From an uncultured Blautia sp. (GTDB lineage: Bacteria; Bacillota; Clostridia; Lachnospirales; Lachnospiraceae): a stretch of DNA of 64,000 nt. A program made the translations under genes and the position numbers. This document shows positions 32,946 to 40,615 of the stretch, piece after piece. The first letter of the stretch is position 1, and each line of letters opens with the position of its first letter. Under the pieces are notes generated by a model. That model worked only from the letters and a program-made list of their open reading frames with translations, was not told the origin of the DNA and ran no database searches. The DNA is taken from the NCBI GenBank assembly GCA_900551075.1, contig URVB01000011.1, positions 1-64,000 on the forward strand, in the 5' to 3' direction.

Positions 32946-35120
32946 ATGAACGAAAAAATATATGGATATATGGATTGGCCGCGTATAGAGGCGGTTGTGT
33001 ACGGCGAGGAAGCATCTCCGAAGGATGTTATGATGCCGAGACTGACGCCGGATGGAATCCTGATTCAGGGATTTTTCCCGGAAGCAGAGAGTGCAGAGGT
33101 ATGTATAGGAAAGAAGTCTTATTCTATGGAATTGGAGGATGAAGCGGGTTATTTTGCAGCGCTGATTCCGGGACGAAAAATGCTGCAGTATAGCTTCAGG
33201 ATTGTGCGCAGGGGTGAAGTACAGGAATTTGCGGATCCTTATGCATTTCCGGGACAGATCACAGAGGAAGAAGAAAAAGCGTTTTGTGCAGGTGTATATT
33301 ATCATGTATATGAGAAGCTTGGTGCACATCCAATGGTAATAAGCGGCGTTCAGGGAACCAGCTTTGCCGTTTGGGCACCGAATGCGATGCGTGTCAGTGT
33401 AGTCGGAGATTTTAATGATTGGGATGGCAGACGCCATATGATGCACAGAATGCCGATGTCCGGTATTTTTGAATTGTTTATCCCGGGTGTAAAAGCAGGA
33501 GATGTTTATAAATATGAGATTAAGATCAAAGGCGGAGAGCTTCGCCTGAAATCTGATCCATATGCAGCGTGTACCGAGCTTCCGCCTGCCACTGCTTCTG
33601 TGGTTGCAGATATTGAGGACTTTGTATGGACAGATGATGTATGGATGAAGGAGAGAAAGAACTATGCAGACAGAAAGCAGCCGCTGTCTATTTATGAGAC
33701 AGGTCTGCCGGAGTGGAAATCAGCAGAAAATCTGGCTGCATTTGTAAAAGAGCTTGGCTATACCCATGTGGAGCTGCATCCCGTTATGGAATATCTGGAT
33801 GAGAGTACGGGCGGCTATTCCACCTTTGCATATTATGCACCTACTAAACGATTCGGAACGCCGGGGGAATTCCGGAAGCTGATTGACCGCTTGCACCAGG
33901 AAGGCATCGGGGTGATTCTGGATTGGACTCCGGCACAGTTTCCACGCTGTGAGAGCGGTCTGGAAGCATTTGACGGAACGCCTCTTTATGAAGCTGCTGA
34001 TCCGGCTGCTGCTGTGCATCCGATGTGGGGAACGATGCTCTATAATTATGAAAGTCCGATGGTTAAGGATTTTCTGATCGGAAACGCTTTTTACTGGCTG
34101 GAATTTTATCATGCAGATGGCCTGCGTCTGGATGATGTGGATAGCATGCTTTATTTGGATTACGGAAGAAAACCGGGAGAATGGACACCGAACCTCTATG
34201 GCAGCAACGAAAACCTGCATGCAGTGGAATTTCTGAAGCATTTGAATTCAATCGTGAAGAAGCAGCTTCCGGGAACGCTTATGATTGCGCAGGAGGACGG
34301 GCTTTGGCCGGAGTTGACCGACCGTGTGGAAAATGACCATATTGGTTTTGATTATAAATGGAGCGGCGGATGGACGAAGGATTTACTTGCATATTTGTCT
34401 GAGGAACCTGGTGAGCGCAAAAATCATCATGACCAGCTTACTTTATCCATGCTCTATGCATACTGTGAGCACTACGTTCTGACGCTGGGACGCAGGGATA
34501 CAGGGACTCTGGATGAATTTATGGAGAAGCTGCCGGGAAGCCGGGAGCAGAAGCTTGCGCAGGTGAGAGAAGCCTATACCTACATGATGCTGCATCCGGG
34601 GTGCAAGATGATGTCTCCGCCAGCGGATATGCCGGAAGGACTGAAGAACTGTATTCAGGATTTGAATGCTTTGTACAAAGAGCATCCGGCACTTTATGAA
34701 AAGGATGACGATTACGATGGGTTTGAGTGGGTTCAGCTTATGAAGTATGAAGAAAATGTGCTGACCTTCCTTCGCTTGACCGGAAAGCCGGAAGAAACAC
34801 TGCTGGCAGTTTGCAGCTTTTCCGAAACATCTCATGAAGGGTATCAGGTAGGAGTTCCGTTTTACGGAAAATACAAGGAAATCTTCAACAGTGACCAGAA
34901 GAAATACGGCGGTGCAGGCAAGGTGAATCCAAGAGCCAAAACCAGCAGGCGGGAAGAATGCGATGAACGGGAGTATTCTTTGAAGTTAAGACTGCCGGCT
35001 TTTGGCATCAGTGTATTTGCCTGTACGCCGGATAGGAAGCCTTTGAAAAAAGCGGCAGAAAGGAAGCCTCAGGCCAAAAAGAACCGACAAAAAGAAGGCG
35101 CCGTTAAGAAAAAAAGTTAA
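32946..35120 (+). CDS. Alpha-1,4-glucan branching enzyme-like protein, one catalytic Asp missing
   Basis: 724 residues from ATG 32946 after GGAGGGAATT. Domain order is that of GlgB: a CBM48-type domain (SFAVWAPNAMRVSVVGDFNDWDGRRHMM, about 140-165), a GH13 barrel and an all-beta end with a Lys-rich tail. Region II LRLDDVDSMLYLDY keeps the nucleophile Asp and region III MIAQEDG keeps the acid/base Glu. Region I reads DWTPAQFP where GlgB has DWVPxHFP, and region IV reads CEHYVLTLGR where GlgB has SHDEVVHGK, so the third catalytic Asp is Tyr. Family members lacking these residues should be weak or inactive; a glucan-binding or regulatory role is possible. The frame is intact and otherwise well preserved. 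Confidence 0.8.
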   Translation: MNEKIYGYMDWPRIEAVVYGEEASPKDVMMPRLTPDGILIQGFFPEAESAEVCIGKKSYSMELEDEAGYFAALIPGRKMLQYSFRIVRRGEVQEFADPYAFPGQITEEEEKAFCAGVYYHVYEKLGAHPMVISGVQGTSFAVWAPNAMRVSVVGDFNDWDGRRHMMHRMPMSGIFELFIPGVKAGDVYKYEIKIKGGELRLKSDPYAACTELPPATASVVADIEDFVWTDDVWMKERKNYADRKQPLSIYETGLPEWKSAENLAAFVKELGYTHVELHPVMEYLDESTGGYSTFAYYAPTKRFGTPGEFRKLIDRLHQEGIGVILDWTPAQFPRCESGLEAFDGTPLYEAADPAAAVHPMWGTMLYNYESPMVKDFLIGNAFYWLEFYHADGLRLDDVDSMLYLDYGRKPGEWTPNLYGSNENLHAVEFLKHLNSIVKKQLPGTLMIAQEDGLWPELTDRVENDHIGFDYKWSGGWTKDLLAYLSEEPGERKNHHDQLTLSMLYAYCEHYVLTLGRRDTGTLDEFMEKLPGSREQKLAQVREAYTYMMLHPGCKMMSPPADMPEGLKNCIQDLNALYKEHPALYEKDDDYDGFEWVQLMKYEENVLTFLRLTGKPEETLLAVCSFSETSHEGYQVGVPFYGKYKEIFNSDQKKYGGAGKVNPRAKTSRREECDEREYSLKLRLPAFGISVFACTPDRKPLKKAAERKPQAKKNRQKEGAVKKKS

Positions 35121-35148
35121 GAAAAAAGAAAAATAAAAGAATTAAGGC

Positions 35149-35176
35149 TTGCATTTTTTTTAAAATGCGGTATAAT
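35149..35176 (+). promoter_or_regulatory. Promoter of tRNA-Thr
   Basis: A -35 TTGCAT at 35149-35154, a 16-base spacer and a perfect -10 TATAAT at 35171-35176, placing the start about 14 bases before the mature tRNA. Confidence 0.65.
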
Positions 35177-35196
35177 ATCAGTTGTGTTCAGCACAA

Positions 35197-35269
35197 GCTG
35201 GAATAGCTCAGTCGGTAGAGCACTTCACTCGTAATGAAGGGGTCGAGAGTTCGAGTCTCTTTTCCAGCT
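35197..35269 (+). tRNA. tRNA-Thr (anticodon CGT)
   Basis: A 73-base cloverleaf: acceptor GCTGGAA/TTCCAGC with discriminator T, D-arm with AGCTCAGTCGGTAGAGC, anticodon stem CTTCA/TGAAG with loop CTCGTAA (anticodon CGT at 35230-35232), T-arm GAGAGTTCGAGTCTC. The 3' CCA is not encoded. Confidence 0.95.
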
Positions 35270-35279
35270 TACGGCAGAG

Positions 35280-35319
35280 AGCCGGGAATCCTTTATATAG
35301 GGATTCCCGGCTTGTTTTT
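35280..35319 (+). terminator. Terminator after tRNA-Thr
   Basis: A 12-base stem AGCCGGGAATCC/GGATTCCCGGCT is followed by TGTTTTTG. Confidence 0.85.
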
Positions 35320-35344
35320 GTTGCTTAAAGAAACCTGTTAAAGT

Positions 35345-35692
35345 TTATTTACACTTAAACTTTGTTGGTTCTTCAATCAGGGATGCAACCTGGAATTCAT
35401 GTTTGTGGCCGTCTTCCATAGTAGTGAAGTCTTTTGCGAAATGCACATGCTTGCCGCCGCCCACATCAATAGCACCGGAAGATTTTCCGAAGAATTCATG
35501 AAAATGGCCATCGGCAAAGTCTGTGCGGAATTTTATCTCATGAAAATGATCGTCTTTGCCCGGGATAGGCTTAGCTTCTCCGGATACCGTACAAAATCTA
35601 TGGTTATGGCAGTCATTGCATTCCTGGAATACCCGGGTGATACCGGTAATTTCGTGGACATGTTTCTGCTCATTACAGTTATGGTTATGCAT
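35345..35692 (-). CDS. YmaF-family His-rich protein
   Basis: 115 residues with regularly spaced His pairs: MHNHNCNEQKHVHEI, CHNHRFCTVSG, DDHFHEI, DGHFHEF, GGKHVHFA, DGHKHEFQ. This matches the YmaF family of Firmicutes, whose repeated HxH units probably bind metal; some homologues are spore-associated. Ends in a short Lys/Cys tail. No partner gene is adjacent on this strand. Function is not established. Confidence 0.8.
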   Translation of the reverse strand: MHNHNCNEQKHVHEITGITRVFQECNDCHNHRFCTVSGEAKPIPGKDDHFHEIKFRTDFADGHFHEFFGKSSGAIDVGGGKHVHFAKDFTTMEDGHKHEFQVASLIEEPTKFKCK

Positions 35693-35852
35693 GATAGAAC
35701 TACTCCTTATTCTTTTTCTATATGGTATGCGGAAACAGAATAAAGGTTCATTCAGGGAAAGGAGTTAGTCTCGCACAAAAAAGTACGCCGGGTTAAACGC
35801 ACACCGAATAATTCAGTGGAAATCGGTGCACCCTATCCATGAGGTGATGAGC

Positions 35853-35999
35853 ATGGACAAGAGAAAATCAGAAAAGCAGCAGCGGAAGAAATCAAATGAA
35901 GAATTTAACAGTATCACGCAGAAAGTAAAGGTGGAAAACCAAAACCAGACACATAATGTCCGGAAAGAAGGAATTGCTCCAATCAACCAGAAACGATGA
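35853..35999 (+). CDS. Small basic protein resembling clostridial spore-surface proteins
   Basis: 48 codons from ATG 35853, preceded by GAGGTGATGAGC and followed at once by a hairpin terminator, so it has the hallmarks of a real small gene. The product is Lys/Arg/Gln/Asn-rich and ends THNVRKEGIAPINQKR. From memory this resembles the C-terminus of the short CDIF630_02480/CPC_1213-type spore surface proteins (Lys-Lys-Glu-Gly/Ala-x-Gly-Pro-Asn-x-Arg endings); this was not checked. It is the last core-like gene before the base composition changes. Confidence 0.5.
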   Translation: MDKRKSEKQQRKKSNEEFNSITQKVKVENQNQTHNVRKEGIAPINQKR

Positions 36000-36022
36000 G
36001 GCGGCCTATTTGGCCGCCTTTA
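35999..36022 (+). terminator. Terminator after the small spore-protein-like gene
   Basis: A perfect eight-base stem AGGCGGCC/GGCCGCCT with a five-base loop followed by TTT. The 36023-36126 interval after it carries an unremarkable open frame that I do not consider a gene. Confidence 0.7.
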
Positions 36023-36126
36023 CCAGTGGAGGGAAAAGTATGGACAACAAGTGCAGCCGGAGCCAAGACGCAGGCAAAAGCGGCGGGAGTTGGTACTCAG
36101 TCCTATCTTTGCTGCTTAAAAGGTTA

Positions 36127-37422
36127 CTATGGTATCATGATCTTTACAATAAAAAAATTATGCTGTTCATAAATATCAATATGTCCATTATATTTTTGAA
36201 CAATGCTAAAAATTTGTTGCATACCATAGCCGTGTTGTGTCTTATCCAATTTATTGCTGAGAAGAGGGCGATTATTATCTAAGACTGACTGGCATATTTT
36301 ATTTCTGATTTCGAATATTTTGTAACCTGATAAACTATAGATTTCTGTTATTATGTATCGATTTTGAATCTTTTCATTTCGTGAAGATTCTATGGCATTA
36401 TCAAAGATATTTCCCAGTAAAGAACATAGGTCAAAATCTTCCATTGGTAAATCAGTTATATCTTCAATATTTCCTAGAAATTTGATGTTACTCTCTCTTG
36501 ATTGAGCAGCCTTAAGGTTAATTATATAATTAAGCATATTGTTAGATATGTGTATTTCTTCAGAGAACACTATCTTGCTGTTGCATATATTCTTAATATA
36601 TTCAATTGCATTGTTGTATGTATGATTTTCTATGCAGTAAAGTATATGCAGAAGATGATTGTTTATATCGTGTTGTAGCCGCATTAATTTGTCATAATAT
36701 TGTTTGGTGTCGCTTAATAAATCGTAATCAGATTTTCTCTTTTGACGAAATAGTTCCAGTTCTGTTTCAATTTTAGCCTTATGACTCAATCTAGTATACG
36801 TATAGAATGCAATAAGGTTATTTACACAGAGGAAAAACATTAGAAACACAATTACAATGTTTAGTTTTAGTGGTGGCTTATCAATTAATAGGTTCATACA
36901 CATGCATATTGCGAATGTACTCATAAGACCAATTAATACCACCCACTTTATATTACTGGTATAGTTTTTGTTTTCATAGTGATCAGCTATATAAATATAA
37001 ATTGTTATAAGCATAACTAAAGTTATTTTGGATAATATACACATGGCCATATATTCCGGAGTGAATTCTTGAAGCAATTCAGGAATGTGCTTTTTTTTAA
37101 CCAGATAAAATAAATTATATATCAATATATGATTTAGCATGAGAGTCTCGTAATATAATATACATGAAAAAAAACATCGTAATTTAGAAATTTTACAAAA
37201 TCCCCAATATTGCATAATAATAAAAGATACGGCCATACATAATAAAATAGAAAATAATTTAAACCTCTTATTAATAAATAACGTTATACAAGTTAAAAAA
37301 ATAGACAATAGGGTTAATCCCATTTTCTTTTCTGATACTCTGTAACCATTAAATTTTGCAAAAAATATTGAAGCAAGAATAGAATCATATAATGTTAAAA
37401 AGAAACGAAAAATACTGTACAT
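36127..37422 (-). CDS. GHKL-family membrane sensor histidine kinase (AgrC/NatK-like)
   Basis: 431 residues. Six or so membrane helices fill the first 215 residues, a coiled-coil follows, then the dimerisation motif RLQHDINNHLLHIL with the phospho-acceptor His and a C-terminal ATPase with the N box LLGNIFDNAIESS and the G box HGYGMQQIFSIVQKYNGHI. This is the architecture of peptide-sensing kinases paired with LytTR regulators. It lies 53 bases downstream of a LytTR response regulator on the same strand, so the two form a two-component pair. No AgrB/AgrD-type signal genes are near. Strongly AT-rich codon use, unlike the genes to the left. Confidence 0.9.
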   Translation of the reverse strand: MYSIFRFFLTLYDSILASIFFAKFNGYRVSEKKMGLTLLSIFLTCITLFINKRFKLFSILLCMAVSFIIMQYWGFCKISKLRCFFSCILYYETLMLNHILIYNLFYLVKKKHIPELLQEFTPEYMAMCILSKITLVMLITIYIYIADHYENKNYTSNIKWVVLIGLMSTFAICMCMNLLIDKPPLKLNIVIVFLMFFLCVNNLIAFYTYTRLSHKAKIETELELFRQKRKSDYDLLSDTKQYYDKLMRLQHDINNHLLHILYCIENHTYNNAIEYIKNICNSKIVFSEEIHISNNMLNYIINLKAAQSRESNIKFLGNIEDITDLPMEDFDLCSLLGNIFDNAIESSRNEKIQNRYIITEIYSLSGYKIFEIRNKICQSVLDNNRPLLSNKLDKTQHGYGMQQIFSIVQKYNGHIDIYEQHNFFIVKIMIP

Positions 37423-37475
37423 TGCAAATTACCCCTATCTGTATTTTTAAATACTGTAATAATTAAGTGTTTTAT

Positions 37476-38189
37476 TTAATGTAAAGATATTTTATATTCG
37501 TCAACCAAACTTTTAATTTTATTCCGGCTAACGGGCAAATAAATTTGAGTATTATTATACATAACCTTTACCTCAAGTTTTTTGGTGTCAATTTTGTATA
37601 TATATCTTATGCTTAATAAAATACCACTATGTATTCGAAAAAAACCTTTACATGATAAATCTTTTTCAACAGATTTTAATGTCGCTCTGAAAGTGTTTTC
37701 GCCATGTATTGTAACAACTCTGATATTATTATGCTGAGATTCAAAATATACGATGTCGCTCACCTTTATGCTGTAAGTAAGTTGTGAGCCGGCATTGATA
37801 ACATATTTTTCCTTATTGTTTTCTATTTTTTTTATAGCACTTGTTAAGGCTTCATCTAATTCGTCAATATGTGATTTACGAATAAATCTAAATGGATGAT
37901 GCTTAAACGACTCGTAAACATACATATCAATGTTGGTTATAAAAATGACGATAATTTTATTATTATGTTTAATAAGGTTGTCTACAAAATTAAAACCATT
38001 TATTTCCGGCATTTTTATATCGATTACAAGTATATCGACTTCAGTAGTGACACAATAGTCCATCAGCTTATTTGAAGAACTGGTGCTAAAACATTTGAAT
38101 TTTATTCTTTGATGCAAAAAGTCTTTAACTTTAGTCACAATGAACTGTAAAATGACTGGATCATCATCGCAAATTGCAATGTTTATCAT
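37476..38189 (-). CDS. LytTR-family response regulator (kinase-paired)
   Basis: 237 residues: receiver domain 1-120 with acidic residues in ICDDDPV and phospho-acceptor Asp in LVIDIKMPEINGF; LytTR DNA-binding domain from about 140 (SDIVYFESQHNNIRVVTIHGE, shown in part, and FFRIHSGILLSIRYIYKID). LytTR proteins bind paired direct repeats upstream of promoters, such as the 20-bp repeats at 39129. Likely cotranscribed with the GHKL kinase. Its target may include the biosynthetic operon to the right. Confidence 0.9.
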   Translation of the reverse strand: MINIAICDDDPVILQFIVTKVKDFLHQRIKFKCFSTSSSNKLMDYCVTTEVDILVIDIKMPEINGFNFVDNLIKHNNKIIVIFITNIDMYVYESFKHHPFRFIRKSHIDELDEALTSAIKKIENNKEKYVINAGSQLTYSIKVSDIVYFESQHNNIRVVTIHGENTFRATLKSVEKDLSCKGFFRIHSGILLSIRYIYKIDTKKLEVKVMYNNTQIYLPVSRNKIKSLVDEYKISLH

Positions 38190-38280
38190 TTTTTTTCACC
38201 CCATTTCAATTGCCTAATCTCTTAGGATTATGAGTCTTTAATTTACGAGAAGTTTAGAATTTCTTGTTAATAAAAGTCTT

Positions 38281-38646
38281 TCATTTTTTGGAATAAAACT
38301 TTCCTTGGTTTTCTAATCTAAAATAGTAATCCAGGTTTAATTTAACTGCTGCTTTATGCTCATCGCTAAGGCTTCTATATTTTAAAATAATAGAATCATA
38401 ATCATGGATATCTTTAATAATAAAATTTTCTTTTTGATTTGGTGTTAAATCATTAGAAGTTTTGTCTAAAAGATAGTCCATACTTACGCAAAAGAGTTTT
38501 GACATATCTTGTAGAAGAAAAGGAGATATTTCACATTTATTGTTTTCAATTCTGCTAATACAAGCTTGTGAGGTATGTAATAATACTGCTAAATCTTTTT
38601 GACTTAGGTTTCTGCTTTTACGCAAATTTCTTATGACTTGACTCAT
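38281..38646 (-). CDS. XRE-family helix-turn-helix regulator
   Basis: 121 residues. An N-terminal Cro/C1-type HTH covers residues 4-60 (IRNLRKSRNLSQKDLAVLLH then SQACISRIENNK), followed by a charged 60-residue tail without a recognised sensor domain. Encoded 91 bases upstream of the LytTR regulator on the same strand, so it may share its transcript. A role as local repressor of the cluster is inference. Confidence 0.85.
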   Translation of the reverse strand: MSQVIRNLRKSRNLSQKDLAVLLHTSQACISRIENNKCEISPFLLQDMSKLFCVSMDYLLDKTSNDLTPNQKENFIIKDIHDYDSIILKYRSLSDEHKAAVKLNLDYYFRLENQGKFYSKK

Positions 38647-39128
38647 TAGGTTCTCCTTTCAATTTTAGTGGAGATAACATAATAATTTTACCCTAATAAA
38701 TAAAGAGGGCTTATGCAGTATTGAATATTCGTATACGAAAGTGAATAATAGCCTCTGATTTGATGTAATATTCGAAAGAATAGCTTTATGTGCTGAAAAA
38801 TAAGCATTGGAAATCGTCCAAGTCAGTCATTTACTTGGAGTCCCTATTGTCTGCTTTCCTGCATTTGATAGATTTTGTATTTTGAGGACATGTAAAACAT
38901 ATATTGATACGGGCTTCAGGATAATTTCCTTTAGGTAGTGAGGTTCTTACTTTTTCCAATACACTTATTTTGGAGTTCGGTTGCCGCCAGGCATTTTTTT
39001 GATTTAGGGTGTTGGTGTTTATCTCTGGTTCGGTTTCTCTGACAGGTTAAACCGGTCGCTGCAGGTATATCTGAGGCAATACCCTCATTTTGTTTTGGTA
39101 TGAAGCATTTATATATTGAATTCGTGCA

Positions 39129-39180
39129 ATTATCCCATAAAACTGCATATTATCCCCAAAAACTGCATATTATCCCATAA
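39129..39180. repeat. Tandem 20-bp direct repeats, candidate LytTR operator
   Basis: Unit ATTATCCCATAAAACTGCAT at 39129-39148, near-identical ATTATCCCCAAAAACTGCAT at 39149-39168, and a partial third ATTATCCCATAA at 39169-39180. Read on the minus strand each unit contains GCAGTTTTT or GCAGTTTTA, similar to the AgrA/LytTR half-site (A/G)CAGTTNNN, spaced 20 bases. The array ends four bases before the -35 box, the position from which LytTR activators work. Confidence 0.65.
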
Positions 39181-39183
39181 TTA

Positions 39184-39211
39184 TTGACATGAATTTCTCC
39201 ATGATTATTAT
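39184..39211 (+). promoter_or_regulatory. Promoter of the biosynthetic operon
   Basis: A perfect -35 TTGACA at 39184-39189, a 16-base spacer and a -10 TATTAT at 39206-39211. The start would be near 39218, leaving a 190-base leader before the regulator ATG at 39407. No terminator was seen between this gene and the acyl carrier protein gene, so the promoter may drive the whole cluster. Confidence 0.6.
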
Positions 39212-39406
39212 CTTAGTAAGAATACCTATTGAATCAGGAATAGAAGGCTATTGTAGAAATGTTTAAAATCCATAGTTTGTACAAATGTTTCAGATAATGG
39301 TCATAAAAGTGCAGATTTAGTGAACATCAAGTCTATAACGGTTCTAACGAAAGATACGCAGGGGATTTATGTCCTGTCGGTGCCTTTGGCAGAAAGGGAT
39401 AAAGAT

Positions 39407-40150
39407 ATGTATTACATAGCAATTTGTGATGACGATTTGAATTTTATAGCATATATAAAAAAAATGATTATTAAAACAGGAATTGCAAAAGTTAAAGTAA
39501 AATTTTACGAGTATTCTTCCGGTGAAGAATTGGTTGCTAACCTGGAGCATATGCTACGCTGCGATTTATTATTATTAGATATGAAGATGAAGCAGTTAGA
39601 TGGGAATGAAACAGCGAAGCAGTTTCGTCGTATTTATCCAACTGCGATTTTGGTATTTTGTTCTGGTTATTATCTCCCTACAATACGGTGCTTTGAGGTA
39701 CGACCTTTCCGTTATCTTCTCAAAAATTTTACAAATAAACAGCTATTGATTGAGATGAAAACAATTGTTAAGGAAATGATTGCACATGTATCAGAGCCTT
39801 TTATTATTGGCAGTTACTATCATAATATTATAAGACTTAAGCCTTCTGATATACTATATATAGAAATAGCAAAAAGAGGAAGCCGAATACATATATACCC
39901 GGATATGTTAGAACATGATTTTGAACAAAAAATTATAGCAAAAGAAAAAGTTGCTGATTTATACGAACAGTTAAAAGCATTTGGTTTTGCTTATGCTCAT
40001 AACAGTTATATAGTAAATTTGAAATATATTGTGAAATTAACGCCTACTGAATTGCAGTTACAGGATGGTACGGTTTTATCCGTTTCCCGATCCAAGACAA
40101 AAAGATTAAAACAAGAATTTATAGAAGCATTGGATAAGAAATATAAATAG
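39407..40150 (+). CDS. LytTR-family response regulator at the head of the cluster
   Basis: 247 residues from ATG 39407, chosen because AGAAAGGGATAAAG lies at proper distance and the receiver motif YYIAICDDDLNF begins at once; an upstream GTG would add 29 unmatched residues. Receiver with phospho-acceptor Asp in LLLLDMKMKQLDG and Lys in PFRYLLKNF; LytTR domain from about 150 (PSDILYIEIAKRGSRIHIYP, FGFAYAHNSYIVNLKYIVKL). It has no kinase gene beside it on this strand and may be driven by the GHKL kinase across the divergent region. Its own promoter carries the candidate LytTR repeats, suggesting autoactivation. Confidence 0.88.
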   Translation: MYYIAICDDDLNFIAYIKKMIIKTGIAKVKVKFYEYSSGEELVANLEHMLRCDLLLLDMKMKQLDGNETAKQFRRIYPTAILVFCSGYYLPTIRCFEVRPFRYLLKNFTNKQLLIEMKTIVKEMIAHVSEPFIIGSYYHNIIRLKPSDILYIEIAKRGSRIHIYPDMLEHDFEQKIIAKEKVADLYEQLKAFGFAYAHNSYIVNLKYIVKLTPTELQLQDGTVLSVSRSKTKRLKQEFIEALDKKYK

Positions 40151-40158
40151 GGAAAAGC

Positions 40159-40209
40159 ATGAATATATCAAGATTAATAAAATATTACTGCAACAAAGGA
40201 TTGTTATAA
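40159..40209 (+). other. Very short open frame with one Cys between regulator and carrier protein
   Basis: Sixteen codons, ATG 40159 to TAA 40209, nine bases after the LytTR regulator stop and with AGGGAAAAGC before it. The product MNISRLIKYYCNKGLL has one Cys and a basic helix-like start. It could be a leader peptide or a tiny signal precursor for the nearby GHKL kinase, but it is far shorter than AgrD-type precursors and there is no AgrB. Chance occurrence is quite possible. Confidence 0.2.
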
Positions 40210-40336
40210 AACAGAAAAATAAAGAATTAAAATATACTGCAAAAACGTCTCAAAAAAATACAGAATTTTCCCAATATATTGCATGTTAAAATAAATGGTA
40301 ATAAGATGAGTTAAAAATAAATGGAGGTGTCTAGTT

Positions 40337-40606
40337 TTGAAAAAAACAGAGGTTATTGAAAAATTAAAAAAAATCATAGCAAAAAGTATGGAATTGGAAA
40401 GTGACGGCAACGAGATAGAGGGAAGTGATCTTATATTAGAATTAGGAATAAACTCTGTAGATGCACTTGAAATACTCATATGGGTAGAAAATGAATTTGG
40501 TATCCAGATAGAGGATGAAGACTTAAACGCAGATCTTATTACTTCGCTTGATAATCTTTCGAATTATGTTCTTTCAAAAATGGAAGATATGAAGAAAAGT
40601 AATTGA
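40337..40606 (+). CDS. Acyl carrier protein (discrete, cluster-associated)
   Basis: 89 residues with the phosphopantetheine site Ser40 in LELGINSVDALEIL. TTG start at 40337, selected because GGAGGTG lies eight bases before it and no ATG is available. It opens the structural part of the operon, and the glycosyltransferase starts nine bases after its stop. With an AMP ligase (53237), a family-2 glycosyltransferase and an AHBA synthase in the same operon, it is the natural carrier for an AHBA thioester, the role of MmcB in mitomycin biosynthesis. A peptidyl/aminoacyl carrier for the NRPS at the right edge is the alternative. A phosphopantetheinyl transferase was not found in the window. Confidence 0.88.
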   Translation: MKKTEVIEKLKKIIAKSMELESDGNEIEGSDLILELGINSVDALEILIWVENEFGIQIEDEDLNADLITSLDNLSNYVLSKMEDMKKSN

Positions 40607-40615
40607 GGTGCGGAT

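Larger units (their letters stand above)
38647..39406. other. Long divergent regulatory region of the biosynthetic cluster
   Basis: 760 bases between the XRE gene (minus) and the second LytTR gene (plus). It contains the 20-bp direct repeats and promoter listed separately. A short patch around 39000-39080 is of higher GC than its surroundings. No convincing gene was found. An in-frame GTG at 39320 would lengthen the next gene but has no ribosome site. Confidence 0.6.

Noticed and set aside
35197..36126. tRNA-Thr as an integration site for the AT-rich cluster
   Set aside because: No copy of the tRNA 3' end, no integrase, and core-like genes lie between the tRNA and the composition change.
38647..39406. 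Hidden gene in the 760-base divergent region
   Set aside because: Stops are frequent in all frames and no ribosome site is followed by a protein-like frame; the region is explained as regulatory.
40159..40209. AgrD-like autoinducer peptide gene
   Set aside because: Only 16 codons, no C-terminal acidic recognition region and no AgrB; kept only as a low-confidence open frame.
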